DNA of 64,000 nucleotides from Bathymodiolus thermophilus thioautotrophic gill symbiont (GCF_003711265.1 NZ_CP024634.1:1240001-1304000), one strand, 5' to 3'. Shown: positions 52,860 to 63,915, counted from the first letter of the stretch. The notes: generated by a model not told the origin, from the sequence alone. A program made the numbers and translations.

Positions 52860-54710
52860 ATGGCACTCTTACAAATCTCAGAACCCGGTCAAATCACTGC
52901 ACCGCACCAGCATAAATTAGCAATTGGCATTGATTTAGGCACAACCAACTCTTTGGTAGCAACGGTGCAAAGTGGCGAGAGTAGGGTGCTGAAAGATGAG
53001 AACAACAAGGCGATTTTGCCCTCAGTTGTACATTGTGGCAAAGACAATAAACTCACAGTGGGTTGCGACGCTTGCCCTTATGCAAAAACCGACCCAACCA
53101 ACACAATTATATCGGTTAAACGCTTTATGGGGTTAAGTTATAAGGAAGTCAAGACCTTTAAGAATTGCCCTTATACGCTGGTAGAAAATGGCAACAATGT
53201 GCAATTTCATACTGCGATGGGTGATTTGTCTGCGGTAGAGATTTCATCCACTATCTTAACTTCGCTCAAGCAGCGTGCGGAAAAAGCCCTTGGCGGTGAT
53301 TTAGTCGGTGCTGTCATTACTGTGCCTGCTTATTTTAATGACGCACAACGACAAGCCACCAAAGATGCGGCAACGCTGGCAGGGTTAACTGTTTTAAGGT
53401 TATTAAATGAGCCAACGGCAGCAGCGGTTGCGTATGGTTTGGAGTCGGGCGAAGAGGGTATTCATGCTGTGTATGATTTGGGTGGCGGCACTTTTGATAT
53501 TTCGATTCTGAGTTTTCAAAAAGGGGTGTTTAAAGTGCTGGCAACGGGCGGTGATTCTACTTTGGGCGGTGATGATTTTGACCAGTTGATTATTGACGAT
53601 TGCATTGAAATGTTAAAACTGGGTGAATTAACCCCCACACAAATGCAGAAAATCAAACAGTTTGCACGCACCGCAAAGGAAACCCTCAGCGACCATGAAT
53701 TTGCTGAATTTAATTGCGTAGAAGCGCCGTATCGCATCACCAGAGAAAAATTTGAATCCTTGTCCAAGGCGTTAATCAAGCGCACATTGCTGCTCACTAA
53801 ACGCGCTGCAAGAGATGCTGAGATTGAAATGCGTGAAATTAAAGACATTGTTATGGTAGGTGGATCAACTCGGATGCCTTTGGTCAGAGGTATGGTTGGC
53901 GATTTGTTTGGCAAGCCCGTTTTATGCACCATCAATCCTGATGAGGTGGTGGCAAAAGGGGCTGCTATTCAAGCCAATTTACTGGCAGGTAATAAATCAC
54001 AAGAGGATATGTTGTTGCTAGATGTCTTACCTTTGTCGCTCGGTTTAGAGACCATGGGTGGCTTGGTAGAGAAGGTGGTACATCGAAATACCACCATTCC
54101 CATTGCCAGAGCGCAAGAATTTACCACTTTTAAAGATGGGCAAACGGCGATGAGCGTGCATGTGCTACAAGGTGAACGAGAATTGGTTAAAGATTGTCGC
54201 TCACTTGGGAAATTTGAACTCAGAGGCATTCCACCCATGGTGGCAGGCAACGCACGCATTCGAGTGGAATTTCAAGTGGATGCTGATGGCTTGCTCTCTG
54301 TTAGCGCCATCGAAGAAACCTCGGGTGTTAAAGCCGATGTGACAATTAAGCCCTCTTACGGACTGAGCGACAGCGAAATGGAGCAAATGTTAAAAGACTC
54401 TATTTTATTTGCCAAAGATGATATTGAGTCCAGACAACTGCACGAAACCCAAGTAGAAGCAGACAGAACACTAGAAGCGATTGATTCAGCATTGGCTAAA
54501 GATGCAAATATGCTAGACCAAGTGATGATTGACGCCATTTTACAAGCCAGAGCAGAATTGGCCAGCGTTGCAAAAGATAACAATGAAAAAGTCATTCAGG
54601 ATAAAATAGACAACCTTGAAGCAGTCAGCGCTAAGTTTGTAGAAATGCGTATGAATAGCAGCATCGCACAAGCCATGAAAGGCCACAATGTTGATGAATT
54701 TTCCAATTGA
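52860..54710 (+). CDS. hscA: Fe-S chaperone HscA (Hsp70 family)
   Basis: ATPase that drives cluster release from IscU. The 616 residues match Hsc[48 protein letters not shown], and an acidic helical lid. There is no Shine-Dalgarno before the ATG, which follows the kinase stop by one base, so its translation probably depends on ribosomes finishing the kinase gene. Confidence 0.97.
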   Translation: MALLQISEPGQITAPHQHKLAIGIDLGTTNSLVATVQSGESRVLKDENNKAILPSVVHCGKDNKLTVGCDACPYAKTDPTNTIISVKRFMGLSYKEVKTFKNCPYTLVENGNNVQFHTAMGDLSAVEISSTILTSLKQRAEKALGGDLVGAVITVPAYFNDAQRQATKDAATLAGLTVLRLLNEPTAAAVAYGLESGEEGIHAVYDLGGGTFDISILSFQKGVFKVLATGGDSTLGGDDFDQLIIDDCIEMLKLGELTPTQMQKIKQFARTAKETLSDHEFAEFNCVEAPYRITREKFESLSKALIKRTLLLTKRAARDAEIEMREIKDIVMVGGSTRMPLVRGMVGDLFGKPVLCTINPDEVVAKGAAIQANLLAGNKSQEDMLLLDVLPLSLGLETMGGLVEKVVHRNTTIPIARAQEFTTFKDGQTAMSVHVLQGERELVKDCRSLGKFELRGIPPMVAGNARIRVEFQVDADGLLSVSAIEETSGVKADVTIKPSYGLSDSEMEQMLKDSILFAKDDIESRQLHETQVEADRTLEAIDSALAKDANMLDQVMIDAILQARAELASVAKDNNEKVIQDKIDNLEAVSAKFVEMRMNSSIAQAMKGHNVDEFSN

Positions 54711-54738
54711 GAAGCAGTTTTAATACAGGAGTAAGAAA

Positions 54739-55077
54739 ATGCCACAAATAATTATATTGCCACACGAAGAACTTTGCCCAGAAGGCGCTGTTATTGAAGC
54801 CGAGAAGGGTGTTAGTATTTGTAGAGCAATGCTTGCCAACGACATTGACATTGAACACGCCTGTGAAATGTCCAACGCCTGCACCACCTGCCATATTTAT
54901 GTGCGTGAAGGTTTTGACAACCTTGAAGAATCCGATGAAACAGAAGACGACTTACTTGATAAAGCGTGGGGACTAGATCCCGATTCTCGCCTATCTTGTC
55001 AAGCGCTCGTCAATGACATTGATTTGGTCATTGAAATTCCAAAATATACCATTAACCAAGTGAGTGAAAATCATTAA
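54739..55077 (+). CDS. fdx: [2Fe-2S] ferredoxin of the isc operon
   Basis: Adrenodoxin-type electron donor for cluster assembly. The 112 residues carry CEMSNACTTCHIYVREG (C-x5-C-x2-C) and the fourth ligand in SRLSCQALVND. AGGAGTAAG precedes the ATG. It closes the operon; iscX, present in E. coli, does not follow. Confidence 0.97.
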   Translation: MPQIIILPHEELCPEGAVIEAEKGVSICRAMLANDIDIEHACEMSNACTTCHIYVREGFDNLEESDETEDDLLDKAWGLDPDSRLSCQALVNDIDLVIEIPKYTINQVSENH

Positions 55078-55081
55078 GAAG

Positions 55082-55795
55082 TCAAGTTTTAGGATATACA
55101 TCACTCGGTGAAACAGTGCTTTTTTGGCGATAGGCGTTTAATATACCCCTTATTTTTACACCCCTTGCAATGAATAAAAATGCCAAATCTTTCTCTCGAT
55201 AAACAGAAATATTTAGTGTTGAATCTATTTTAGCCAGTTCGTCACATTTGCTTTTAATGTCTTGTTCGTGTTTTTTGCTATTCCGTTGCAAATGCTGATA
55301 AATAACAAACACAGATGAAGCAGATAATTTGCTTATAATGGCGCCAATTTCAGTATTTAATATGTATTTTTCTTTATGTTCTGGCTCTATTCTTGATTTT
55401 CTACCTGCCTGAATACCCGTGTCTGGGTCAAAGAATACAAGTGATTCTTCAGCACTTATAATTTTTTTGTATTTTTCCCAATAACCAATTCGATTGCCGC
55501 CATTAAAATAATCGGTATTTATTGGTTGTATGCTATTGTATGTAGATATGTAATTATTTAACCATAACTCCCAGTTATTCAAATCCCGATTTGAATGTGT
55601 GGCAATAAAGTTTAACAAGTCCTTAGATTTGCAAGCACTGGATTTTGGTGCAATATTACCTTCATTATCATGGCGATGCTCAGTGAGCATGGGGACAAAT
55701 CCATACTGCTTAAAATCTCCATTTTTAAGAACAAAGGAGATAAGGTCATATTTAAAATAATCTCTATCGTCTCCGTAATATTTAAGTTGCACCAT
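55082..55795 (-). CDS. Conserved protein of unknown function with DPDTGI motif
   Basis: A 237-residue soluble protein, convergent with fdx (four bases between stops). Motifs that look conserved: YYGDDRDYFKYDLI at the N-terminus, FVPMLTEHRH, LVFFDPDTGIQAG and SSVFVIYQHLQRN. The DPDTG segment after a hydrophobic strand suggests a Rossmann-like or nuclease-like active site. I cannot name the family. Monocistronic. Confidence 0.6.
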   Translation of the reverse strand: MVQLKYYGDDRDYFKYDLISFVLKNGDFKQYGFVPMLTEHRHDNEGNIAPKSSACKSKDLLNFIATHSNRDLNNWELWLNNYISTYNSIQPINTDYFNGGNRIGYWEKYKKIISAEESLVFFDPDTGIQAGRKSRIEPEHKEKYILNTEIGAIISKLSASSVFVIYQHLQRNSKKHEQDIKSKCDELAKIDSTLNISVYREKDLAFLFIARGVKIRGILNAYRQKSTVSPSDVYPKT

Positions 55796-55906
55796 ATTTT
55801 TATAACTTAAAGACTAAGTTTAATGGTTGAGCCAATCGTTTATTGAACCTCTTTAATGGGCAATCCAACCATAAATTTTGATTTTTCATGATAATGCCTC
55901 AGTCAT

Positions 55907-56329
55907 TCAAAGTTTAAAATATTTAGAAATAAATCCTTTTTTCTTAGATGGAGAATTAAACTTTTCCATTACTTCAACTGGCTTTATTTTAGACAGTAGC
56001 CATTGGGGTATTGGTGGATTTTCGCTGCTGCCACAAGATTTCCCTAGATTGTTTGGGTGAAATATTTTCACAAAATCAGGGTTGTCTAGGTCGTTAGTAT
56101 AGACAATGCCACAATACCTTTCTTGGTGTTCGCTTTTAATGATTTTCTTAATGTTGTTTATGGTATCAAGAAAATCGTTGGTATTGGTAACTGTTTTTGG
56201 CGCAACTTTCGAGGTGTCGTATACATACCAATCATTTGGATTACTACTAAGTTTGTCAAACAATGCGCGACAATCGTCCCATTGCATAATGCCAATAAAG
56301 CGACCTTGAAACTGTGCCAAATAGTCCAT
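55907..56329 (-). CDS. Conserved protein of unknown function downstream of apbC
   Basis: A 140-residue soluble protein with IKIIKSEHQERYCGIVYTND-like strands (here KIIKSEHQERYCGIVYTND) and FHPNNLGKSCGSSENPPIPQ, whose single cysteine and NNLGxSCG pattern look conserved. It lies 11 bases after apbC in the same direction, so it may be co-transcribed and act with that Fe-S carrier. Not assigned to a named family. Confidence 0.6.
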   Translation of the reverse strand: MDYLAQFQGRFIGIMQWDDCRALFDKLSSNPNDWYVYDTSKVAPKTVTNTNDFLDTINNIKKIIKSEHQERYCGIVYTNDLDNPDFVKIFHPNNLGKSCGSSENPPIPQWLLSKIKPVEVMEKFNSPSKKKGFISKYFKL

Positions 56330-56340
56330 TTTAAACGAGT

Positions 56341-57423
56341 TTACTCAATGGTAATACTTGGGAATGAGCCTAATGCTTTGTCTTGTTGCGTGAGTTTGGC
56401 GGCTACTTTTTTGGCAATTTCTTTATAAATTTGCGCCACTTTGCCGTCTGGATTTTTAGCAACTGTTGGTGTGCCTTCGTCAACATCTGTTCTAATGTCT
56501 ATTTCTAATGGTAAAGCACCTAAGAAATTCACATCAGCGTCTTTTGCCATTGACTCGCCGCCGCCAACGCCGAAGATTGCTTCTTCGTGACCACATTTAG
56601 AGCAAATGTGTAATGACATATTTTCAACAATGCCTAAGATTGGAATGTTGACTTTTTCAAACATTTTCAAACCTTTTTTAGCATCTAATAAAGCAATGTC
56701 TTGTGGCGTGGTTACAATGATTGAACCACTAACTGGGATTTTTTGTGATAAGGTTAATTGTGTGTCGCCTGTACCGGGTGGCAAGTCGATAATCATATAG
56801 TCTATACCACGCCACAAAGTATCGCGTAGCATTTGCTCCAAAGCCTGTGTTACCATAGGGCCACGCCAAATCATAGGATTTTCTTCGTCAACCAAATAGC
56901 CGATTGACATAGATTGCATGCCATGGCCTAAAATGGGGAGTAATTTTCCTTCACCAGTGGTTTCGGGCTTGAGTTTAGAAACGCCTAACATTCTTGGCTG
57001 AGAAGGTCCGTAAATATCGGCATCTAAGATAGCCACTTTGGCGCCCTCTGCTTGTAGTGCAAGTGCTAGATTAACGGCTGTGGTCGATTTTCCAACGCCA
57101 CCTTTGCCTGAGGCAACGGCAATAATATTTTTAACTTCTGATAATATGTCCACCCCTTTTTGCGTGGCGTATTTGGCAATTTTTGTCTCAATATTAACGG
57201 TTACTTCTTTGGCGCCAGCGTCTGATAATGCAGTTGTAATTGCTTCTGTTAATGCTTGGTGGTAACTTTGTGCTGGGTAGCTTAGGACGATGTTAATGGT
57301 GATGTTGTCGCCGTTGATTTCAGTGCTGTCTAGTGCGTTTGAAGAAACAATATCTTGCTCAGTGTAAATATCTACAACCTTGCTAAGAATTTTTTCAATT
57401 TGGTCTTGAGTTAAATCTGCCAT
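56341..57423 (-). CDS. apbC: Fe-S cluster carrier ApbC/Mrp
   Basis: P-loop ATPase that binds and transfers [4Fe-4S] clusters. I use the ATG at 57423 (MADLTQDQ, 360 residues) rather than a TTG four codons upstream. An N-terminal MIP18/DUF59-like domain (about 1-85) is followed by ASGKGGVGKSTTAVNLAL (deviant Walker A), DADIYGPSQPRMLG, DLPPGTGD and the cluster-binding CSKCGHEEAIFG (CxxC). Divergent from metG with 69 bp between them. Confidence 0.95.
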   Translation of the reverse strand: MADLTQDQIEKILSKVVDIYTEQDIVSSNALDSTEINGDNITINIVLSYPAQSYHQALTEAITTALSDAGAKEVTVNIETKIAKYATQKGVDILSEVKNIIAVASGKGGVGKSTTAVNLALALQAEGAKVAILDADIYGPSQPRMLGVSKLKPETTGEGKLLPILGHGMQSMSIGYLVDEENPMIWRGPMVTQALEQMLRDTLWRGIDYMIIDLPPGTGDTQLTLSQKIPVSGSIIVTTPQDIALLDAKKGLKMFEKVNIPILGIVENMSLHICSKCGHEEAIFGVGGGESMAKDADVNFLGALPLEIDIRTDVDEGTPTVAKNPDGKVAQIYKEIAKKVAAKLTQQDKALGSFPSITIE

Positions 57424-57492
57424 TAGTGCGTCCAATTAAGTAAAATGAGTTATTTTATCGTATAACTGTATCAGTTAACCCTAATATTAATA

Positions 57493-59499
57493 ATGACACC
57501 AAGAAAAATCCTTGTTACCTCAGCGCTGCCCTATGCTAATGGTGAAATCCATTTAGGGCATTTATTAGAATACATTCAAACCGATATTTGGGTACGCTTT
57601 CAAAAGATGATGGGCAATGAATGTCATTTTGTTTGTGCAGATGATGCGCACGGCACGCCTATTATGTTGAAAGCCAACGAACTTGGCATTACGCCAGAAG
57701 AATTAATTAAGGGCGTGAGTGATCGCCATCAAGCAGATTTTAGCGCATTTTTGATTGGCTTTAGTCAATATCATTCAACACATTCGGATGAGAATAAGGC
57801 GATATCAGCAGACATTTACAACAAACTAAACAAGCGTGGATTCATTAAAACTCGCACCATTTCCCAGGCATTTGACCCGGAGAAGAAAATGTTTTTACCC
57901 GATCGTTTTATCAAAGGTGATTGCCCTAAATGCGGTGCAGGCGACCAATACGGCGATAATTGCGAAGTTTGTGGTGCAACTTATTTACCAACGGAATTAA
58001 AAAATGCAAAATCAGCTGTATCGGGTGCAACACCAATTACCAAAGATTCTGAGCATTATTTCTTCGATTTACCGCAGTTTGAAGCACAACTAAAAGCGTG
58101 GACGGAAGCGGGGCATTTGCAGAGTGAGATTAGCAATAAATTAGCAGAATGGTTTGAGCAAGGTTTACAGCAATGGGATATTTCTCGTGATGCGCCTTAT
58201 TTTGGTTTTCAAATTCCTGGTGTGGAGGGCAAATATTTTTATGTTTGGCTTGATGCACCGATTGGCTATATGGCGAGTTTTAAGAAATTGTGTGATGAGC
58301 AAAATATTGATTTTGATGAATATTTTAATCAAGAGTCTGATACTGAGTTGTATCATTTTATTGGCAAGGACATTGTTTATTTCCATGCGCTATTTTGGCC
58401 AGCTATGTTAATGGGAGCGAATTATCGCACACCAAGTGCAATTTTTGCACATGGATTTTTAACCGTCAACGGGCAAAAAATGAGCAAATCTCGTGGCACC
58501 TTTATTCAAGCCAAAACTTATTTAGAGAGTTTAAACCCCGAATGTTTACGCTATTATTATGCGTATAAACTTTCTGCTAAGATTGATGACATTGACCTTA
58601 ATTTGGAAGATTTTAAACAACGGGTTAATTCAGATTTGGTTGGCAAGGTGGTAAATATTGCCTCACGAAGTGCTGGCTTTATCGTGAAGAAATTTGATAA
58701 AACCTTGTCAGCGTATGCGATTGAGCCACAATTGTATCAAGAATTTGTTGATCAAGGTGAGCAGATTGCCAAACTGTACGAAGCACGCAATTACAGTCAA
58801 GCCATGCGTGAAATTATGAAACTTGCCGACAAAGCCAATCAATATATTGATGCACACAAACCTTGGCAACTTATTAAAGAAGAGGGCAAAGAGGCACAAG
58901 TGCATGATGTTACCTCTTTGGCAATTAATTTATTTAGAGTGTTGATGACCTACTTAAAGCCAGTGTTGCCAGCGATGGCAGAGCAAGTTGAAGTTTTTTT
59001 AAATGTCGATTCATTAAATTGGCAAGACATTAAACACCCACTCACCAAGCATCAAATTAATAAATTTAAGCCATTAATGTCACGCATTGAAGATGAGCAA
59101 ATCAATCAAGTGATTGAAAAATCCAAGCAAAGCACGCAAGTTACCAAAGAAGAAACACAAGAAGAGGATGGCAATATGATTCAAATTGACGATTTCGCTA
59201 AAATTGATCTACGCATTGCTAAAATTGTCAAAGCACAAGCAGTTGAAGGCGCAGATAAATTACTACAACTCACACTAGACATCGGCGAAGACAACACCCG
59301 CAATGTCTTCGCTGGTATTAAAGCACACTATAAGCCAGAAGAACTAGAAGGAAAACTCACTGTTATGGTTGCCAATCTAGCGCCCAGAAAAATGAAATTT
59401 GGTATTTCAGAAGGCATGGTGTTGGCCGCTGGTGATGGAAAATCCCTACATATTTTATTACCTGATTCTGGTGCCCAAATAGGGATGAAAATCAGTTAA
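57493..59499 (+). CDS. metG: Methionyl-tRNA synthetase
   Basis: A 668-residue class I synthetase of the MetG1 type. [18 protein letters not shown] (HIGH-type), a zinc knuckle pair [27 protein letters not shown] (KMSKS loop), an anticodon-binding domain and a fused C-terminal tRNA-binding domain (about 565-668, [20 protein letters not shown]). The divergent apbC-metG pair is common in gammaproteobacteria. Confidence 0.98.
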   Translation: MTPRKILVTSALPYANGEIHLGHLLEYIQTDIWVRFQKMMGNECHFVCADDAHGTPIMLKANELGITPEELIKGVSDRHQADFSAFLIGFSQYHSTHSDENKAISADIYNKLNKRGFIKTRTISQAFDPEKKMFLPDRFIKGDCPKCGAGDQYGDNCEVCGATYLPTELKNAKSAVSGATPITKDSEHYFFDLPQFEAQLKAWTEAGHLQSEISNKLAEWFEQGLQQWDISRDAPYFGFQIPGVEGKYFYVWLDAPIGYMASFKKLCDEQNIDFDEYFNQESDTELYHFIGKDIVYFHALFWPAMLMGANYRTPSAIFAHGFLTVNGQKMSKSRGTFIQAKTYLESLNPECLRYYYAYKLSAKIDDIDLNLEDFKQRVNSDLVGKVVNIASRSAGFIVKKFDKTLSAYAIEPQLYQEFVDQGEQIAKLYEARNYSQAMREIMKLADKANQYIDAHKPWQLIKEEGKEAQVHDVTSLAINLFRVLMTYLKPVLPAMAEQVEVFLNVDSLNWQDIKHPLTKHQINKFKPLMSRIEDEQINQVIEKSKQSTQVTKEETQEEDGNMIQIDDFAKIDLRIAKIVKAQAVEGADKLLQLTLDIGEDNTRNVFAGIKAHYKPEELEGKLTVMVANLAPRKMKFGISEGMVLAAGDGKSLHILLPDSGAQIGMKIS

Positions 59500-59515
59500 A
59501 ATACTTCCTTTATAC

Positions 59516-59603
59516 GGAGAGATGTCAGAGCGGTTTAATTTGCTCGCTTGGAAAGCGGGTGTACCTCACGGTACCGAGGGTTCGAATCCCTCTCTCTCCA
59601 CCA
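59516..59603 (+). tRNA. tRNA-Ser (anticodon GGA)
   Basis: 88 bases with acceptor GGAGAGA/TCTCTCC, anticodon loop TTGGAAA (GGA, reads UCC/UCU), a long variable arm (TGTACCTCACGGTACC) typical of tRNA-Ser, T loop TTCGAAT and encoded CCA. Confidence 0.95.
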
Positions 59604-59617
59604 TTATTTTATACAAG

Positions 59618-59653
59618 AATGCCTTTGAATCAATATTTAAGGGCATTTTTTTT
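59618..59653 (+). terminator. Rho-independent terminator after tRNA-Ser
   Basis: AATGCCTTT (59618-59626) pairs with AAGGGCATT (59639-59647), followed by a run of eight T. It probably ends the metG/tRNA-Ser transcript. Confidence 0.82.
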
Positions 59654-59775
59654 GCATCCAGTTTTTTATTTATTCAGTTGTAATTTTTTATAAATTCTAC
59701 CCTATCGGGGTTAAAATGAGCTTTATATAAATTTACAAATGCGTGAAAGTTGACCCTTGGTTAACATTTATGTTT

Positions 59776-59838
59776 AATGCAAAGGTTTCAAATAATGAAT
59801 TTTTGATAATTATTCATATTTATACACGGGTTTCAAAT
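59776..59838. repeat. MITE-end remnants before prlC
   Basis: TAATGCAAAGGTTTC and, inverted, GAATTTTTGATAATTATTCA with TATTTATACACGGGTTTC resemble MITE termini without the middle. The rest of 59654-59868 shows no gene. Confidence 0.55.
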
Positions 59839-59868
59839 TAAAAACAATCAATTAAAATATTATAGAAA

Positions 59869-61812
59869 ATGAAAAATACATTTAAGCAACCTGATTTCCA
59901 CCCAAAAGACATCGTTACAACTGTTCAAACTTTAATCAAAGAAGGGTTAAAAGTGGTGGATGTCGCTGCCAAAGGCAAGACTTGGTCTGAGGTGATCGAA
60001 CCTTTGGACAAGTTTGAATTTAAATTTGGGCAATATATTAGCGTGAATTCTCATCTCAATGCAGTTATGTTTAGCGAAGCATTTAACACCGAGTATGAAA
60101 AAACTTTACCACTGATCACTAATTTTTATACTGAAATTAACAGCAATAAACAGTTGTATCAAGTCTATAAGAATTTGTTGGACACGGACTTAAATAAGCA
60201 ACAACAGCATATTATTAAAGAAAGTATTAAGGCTTTTGAACTTTCTGGCGTGGGGCTGATGGGTGAAAAATCTACTCGGTTTAAAGCCATTAAAGAGCGC
60301 TTAAGCATTTTGAGTAATCAATTTTTTAAAAACAGTTTGATGGCAACCAATGCATGGAAAAAAACAGTTTTCAAAGTGGATTTAAAGGGTTATGACGAAG
60401 ACAAACTTGCCAAAGTCAAGTCGGCTAATGGTTATGAAATTAGTTTGCAAGCACCGATTTATATGGATGTGATGGCGTATGCGGATAAGCGTGATTTGCG
60501 AGAAGAGGTTTATAAAGCGTATGTTTCTCGTGCATCTGAAATCGGCATTACTGATAAAAAGTTTGACAATAAAGCCATTATGGATGAGATTTTGGTATTG
60601 CGTTTAGAGATGGCAAAAATATTGGGCTTTGAGCATTATGCACAACGCTCTATTGCCGCCAAAATGGTAGATTCTACCGAGCAAGTGTTAGAGTTTTTGC
60701 AAGATTTGGTGCAGCGATCAAAGCCACAGGCAGAACAAGAGTTGGCAGAACTTAAGGCTTTTTCGGGTATGGATTTAATGCCTTGGGATTTGGCGTATTA
60801 TTCAGAAAAACTCAAACAGCAAAAATTTGGTTTTAAGCAATCAGATTTGGCACCATATTTTCCTGAAAAACAGGTGTTAAGCGGATTGTTTGCCACCATT
60901 GAGCGTCTTTATCAAGTTCACATTACAGTAGTAAATGAGAGTTGTTATCACGCAGATGTTCAGGTGTTGGATATTATCAATAAAGCAGGTTTGGTTGGGC
61001 GTATTTATTTGGATACATACGCTAGGGAAGACAAACGAGGTGGGGCGTGGATGGCGGATTATCAGTCATTGATGGGCGATAATAAACCGGTTGCTTTTGT
61101 GGTTTGTAATTTAAATTCTCCCTCTGATGGCAAGCCCGCTTTGTTTGAGTTCGATGAAATTGTTACTTTGTTTCATGAGTTTGGCCATGCGTTACACCAT
61201 ATATTAACCACGGTTAAGTATCCATCAGCAGCAGGTATTGCCGGTGTGCCTTGGGATGGGGTGGAGTTGCCAAGTCAGTATATGGAATTTTTCTGCTACG
61301 AACGAGTTGCGGTTAAATTGCTATCCAAGCATTGGCAAACGGGCGAATCGTTACCAGATGATTTGTATGATAAATTCATTGCTTCCAAGAACTTCCAATC
61401 GGCGCTCGGTATGTTGCGTCAATGTGAATTTTCTCTATGGGACATTAAAACGCATTTAGAAGACCGAGATACTTATGCGATCTTGGATGAAATCAGAAAA
61501 GAAACAGCCTTAATACCTAGTATAAATGAGAATCGTTTTTTAAACACTTTTGGGCATATTTTTAGTGGTGGGTATGCGGCAGGCTACTTTAGTTATAAAT
61601 GGGCGGAAGTGCTGGCAGCAGATGCGTATTATTATGTCCAATCTCAAGGTGGCATTGGCTCGAATGCGGCAAATGCTTTTTTAAAGGAAATATTGCAAGT
61701 TGGTGGTAGTTTAGATTTTATGGCGCAATATATTAAATTCAGAGGAAAAGACCCAAGTATTAAAGCATTGCTTAAGTCAAATGGCATTTATGCTAAGGGT
61801 GAAAATGGGTAA
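59869..61812 (+). CDS. prlC: Oligopeptidase A (M3 family)
   Basis: Cytoplasmic zinc peptidase that degrades oligopeptides such as cleaved signal peptides. The 647 residues contain the zinc motif TLFHEFGHALHHILT with the second Glu ligand downstream (WDGVELPSQYMEFF), and GRIYLDTYAREDKRGGAWM, typical of OpdA/PrlC. Family length is about 680, so the N-terminus is slightly short. It stands alone after a MITE remnant. Confidence 0.95.
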   Translation: MKNTFKQPDFHPKDIVTTVQTLIKEGLKVVDVAAKGKTWSEVIEPLDKFEFKFGQYISVNSHLNAVMFSEAFNTEYEKTLPLITNFYTEINSNKQLYQVYKNLLDTDLNKQQQHIIKESIKAFELSGVGLMGEKSTRFKAIKERLSILSNQFFKNSLMATNAWKKTVFKVDLKGYDEDKLAKVKSANGYEISLQAPIYMDVMAYADKRDLREEVYKAYVSRASEIGITDKKFDNKAIMDEILVLRLEMAKILGFEHYAQRSIAAKMVDSTEQVLEFLQDLVQRSKPQAEQELAELKAFSGMDLMPWDLAYYSEKLKQQKFGFKQSDLAPYFPEKQVLSGLFATIERLYQVHITVVNESCYHADVQVLDIINKAGLVGRIYLDTYAREDKRGGAWMADYQSLMGDNKPVAFVVCNLNSPSDGKPALFEFDEIVTLFHEFGHALHHILTTVKYPSAAGIAGVPWDGVELPSQYMEFFCYERVAVKLLSKHWQTGESLPDDLYDKFIASKNFQSALGMLRQCEFSLWDIKTHLEDRDTYAILDEIRKETALIPSINENRFLNTFGHIFSGGYAAGYFSYKWAEVLAADAYYYVQSQGGIGSNAANAFLKEILQVGGSLDFMAQYIKFRGKDPSIKALLKSNGIYAKGENG

Positions 61813-61849
61813 AATGATTTCTTTTTATTAAAGAATAGGGCGGTTGCTT

Positions 61850-62041
61850 ATGATTAAGATTTTAGTGGGTAGCATTGTGATTTTAGCGTTGACTGGCGGT
61901 GCAGTTCAATTTAAATCAACAGATGAATACTGGTCTTTAACAATGAACAAAGAAGTGGCAAAACACAGTGTGCAAAATGGTGTACTTAGGATTTATGATT
62001 TTGGTAAATCATTGTTTGATGACGGCATTAAGCAACTTTAA
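61850..62041 (+). CDS. Small exported or membrane-anchored protein
   Basis: A 63-residue protein beginning MIKILVGSIVILALTGGAVQ, an N-terminal signal anchor, then a short soluble part ending FDDGIKQL. ATG 61850 is preferred over the TTG two codons upstream. It lies 37 bases after prlC in the same direction. No family recognised. Confidence 0.55.
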   Translation: MIKILVGSIVILALTGGAVQFKSTDEYWSLTMNKEVAKHSVQNGVLRIYDFGKSLFDDGIKQL

Positions 62042-62089
62042 TTTTCCCAGTCTAAAAAATAGTGAAATCTTTATATCAACATTAAGCCT

Positions 62090-62285
62090 TCACTTTTCAC
62101 GCTAAATTGGCGATTTTTTAAACCCAGTCTTGGTTTTATTAAGACAGAGGCTCCCTGCATTAAAGATAAATAATTAACCCAAGGGTAATTTCATTCATTT
62201 GTAAAAATTACAACTGAATGAAGTTTGCCTTTAAAAAAAATTTAAAAAAAATCGCCAATTTGGTGAATTTAATTAATTCAAGTGT
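62090..62285. repeat. Longer palindromic element related to the MITE interior
   Basis: AATTGGCGATTTTTTAAACC near the left and its complement-like AAAAAATCGCCAATTTGGTG near the right form a large inverted repeat; the left part continues CAGTCTTGGTTTTATTAAGA, like the MITE centre. The typical GAGACC ends are absent. Occupies the gap between convergent genes 61850-62041 and fabF. Confidence 0.6.
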
Positions 62286-62307
62286 CCATCATAAAAAACG
62301 ATAAGTT

Positions 62308-63552
62308 TTAAATTTTAGAGAATAAAATCGTTCCATTGGTGCCACCAAATCCAAACGAATTACTGATTGCATGGTTAATTTTCATCTCTCTGGCTTCATG
62401 GGCACAATAATCTAAATCGCAATTAGGATCTTGATTGATGATATTAATGGTGGGTGGTGACACTTGATCTCTGATTGATAAGGCAGTAAAAATTGCCTCA
62501 ATGCCTCCAGCAGCTCCTAGCAAATGACCCGTCATTGATTTTGTAGAACTCATTACAATTTTGTGGGCATGATTGCCAAATGCCAACTTAGTTGCATCAG
62601 TTTCTGCTTGGTCGCCAGCAGGTGTAGAAGTGCCGTGTGCATTGATATAATCAATTTGTTCAGCATTAATGCCTGCATTTCGAAGTGCATTTTTTACACA
62701 TCTAGCTGCACCTTTGCCCCCTTCAGAAGGCAAAGTCATGTGGTAGGCATCGCCACTCATGCCATAGCCCGAAACTTCGGCGTATATTTTTGCACCACGA
62801 GCTTTGGCGTGCTCGTATTCTTCTAGTACCACTACGCCAGAGCCATCACTAAGGACAAAGCCATCACGGTCTTTGTCCCAAGGTCTGGATGCGGTTGCTG
62901 GGTCATCGTTACGAGTGGAGAGGGCGCGTGCTGATGCAAACCCACCTAAGCCACAATTGGTGGTTGACATTTCAGCACCGCCAGCTATCATTACATCGGC
63001 ATCGCCATATTCAATCAGACGCGATGCATCGCCGATATTGTGTGTGCCCGTTGTACATGCTGTTACAATGGCAAAATTTGGCCCTTTGAGACCATATTTA
63101 ATAGACAAATTGCCAGAAATCATATTGATAATAGAAGAGGGGACAAAGAAGGGCGAAATTCGCCTTGCACCTTTTTCTCTAAAAAGGTCAACGGCTTTTT
63201 CAATGGAACCTAGTCCACCAATTCCTGAGCCAATTGCAACCCCAATGCGTTCGGCATTTTCCTCAGTAACTTCAAGTCCACTGTCTTCAATCGCCTGAAT
63301 ACCTGCCGCCATGCCATAATGAATAAAAACATCCATTTTTTTAGAATCTTTGGGTCTTAAGTAATCAGCAATATCAAAATCTTTAACTGAGCCACCAATA
63401 GTAACCGACTGCCCCTCAGTTTTAATATTACTTAAAGTGTTGATACCTGATTGCCCCTTAAGGATGTTATCCCATGCACTAGATATAGTTGATCCAACGG
63501 GGGAAACTATACCCATGCCTGTAATAACAACCCTTCTTTTATTCGTATTCAT
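62308..63552 (-). CDS. fabF: 3-oxoacyl-ACP synthase II
   Basis: Chain-elongating condensing enzyme of fatty acid synthesis. The 414 residues have the Cys-His-His triad in [29 protein letters not shown] and [14 protein letters not shown], with [11 protein letters not shown] at the C-terminus. Downstream of acpP on the same strand with a hairpin between, the usual acpP-fabF order. Confidence 0.98.
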   Translation of the reverse strand: MNTNKRRVVITGMGIVSPVGSTISSAWDNILKGQSGINTLSNIKTEGQSVTIGGSVKDFDIADYLRPKDSKKMDVFIHYGMAAGIQAIEDSGLEVTEENAERIGVAIGSGIGGLGSIEKAVDLFREKGARRISPFFVPSSIINMISGNLSIKYGLKGPNFAIVTACTTGTHNIGDASRLIEYGDADVMIAGGAEMSTTNCGLGGFASARALSTRNDDPATASRPWDKDRDGFVLSDGSGVVVLEEYEHAKARGAKIYAEVSGYGMSGDAYHMTLPSEGGKGAARCVKNALRNAGINAEQIDYINAHGTSTPAGDQAETDATKLAFGNHAHKIVMSSTKSMTGHLLGAAGGIEAIFTALSIRDQVSPPTINIINQDPNCDLDYCAHEAREMKINHAISNSFGFGGTNGTILFSKI

Positions 63553-63573
63553 GCAAACGCCTCTTTTTTATAT

Positions 63574-63604
63574 AAAAAAAGCGCTAACAAAAGCGCTTTT
63601 TTGA
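63574..63604 (-). terminator. Hairpin between acpP and fabF
   Basis: AAAAGCGCT and AGCGCTTTT arms with A and T runs on both sides. In the minus direction it is a U-tailed terminator that could make acpP transcripts more abundant than fabF by partial read-through. Confidence 0.75.
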
Positions 63605-63625
63605 ATTTAAGTCAATTAATGGAAA

Positions 63626-63853
63626 TTACAAATTGTTATTGATATAGTCAATTGCTTGCTGAACTGTAGTAATATTTTCTGCTTCATCATCAGGGATTTC
63701 GCAGTCAAACTCTTCTTCAAGTGACATAACTAACTCAACAGTATCTAGGGAATCTGCACCTAAATCATCAATAAAAGAGGCATTATTGTCAATATCACCA
63801 CTTGCGTCTAATTGTTCGGCTACCACTGCTTTTACTCTTTGCTCAATACTCAT
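63626..63853 (-). CDS. acpP: Acyl carrier protein
   Basis: A 75-residue acidic four-helix protein carrying acyl chains on phosphopantetheine. The modified serine is Ser35 in [24 protein letters not shown] precedes the ATG. It is the substrate of AcpS (7.9 kb) and donor partner of FabF and the LpxL-type enzyme. Confidence 0.98.
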   Translation of the reverse strand: MSIEQRVKAVVAEQLDASGDIDNNASFIDDLGADSLDTVELVMSLEEEFDCEIPDDEAENITTVQQAIDYINNNL

Positions 63854-63887
63854 TTGTTATTTCCTGTGTAATAATTATAAAAGTTAC

Positions 63888-63915
63888 ATTTTATCGTAAA
63901 AATAGTTTTATGCAA
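63888..63915 (-). promoter_or_regulatory. Candidate acpP promoter
   Basis: On the minus strand TTGCAT (63915-63910), 16 bases, TAAAAT (63893-63888), about 35 bases before the acpP ATG. Matches are moderate in an AT-rich background. Confidence 0.4.
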
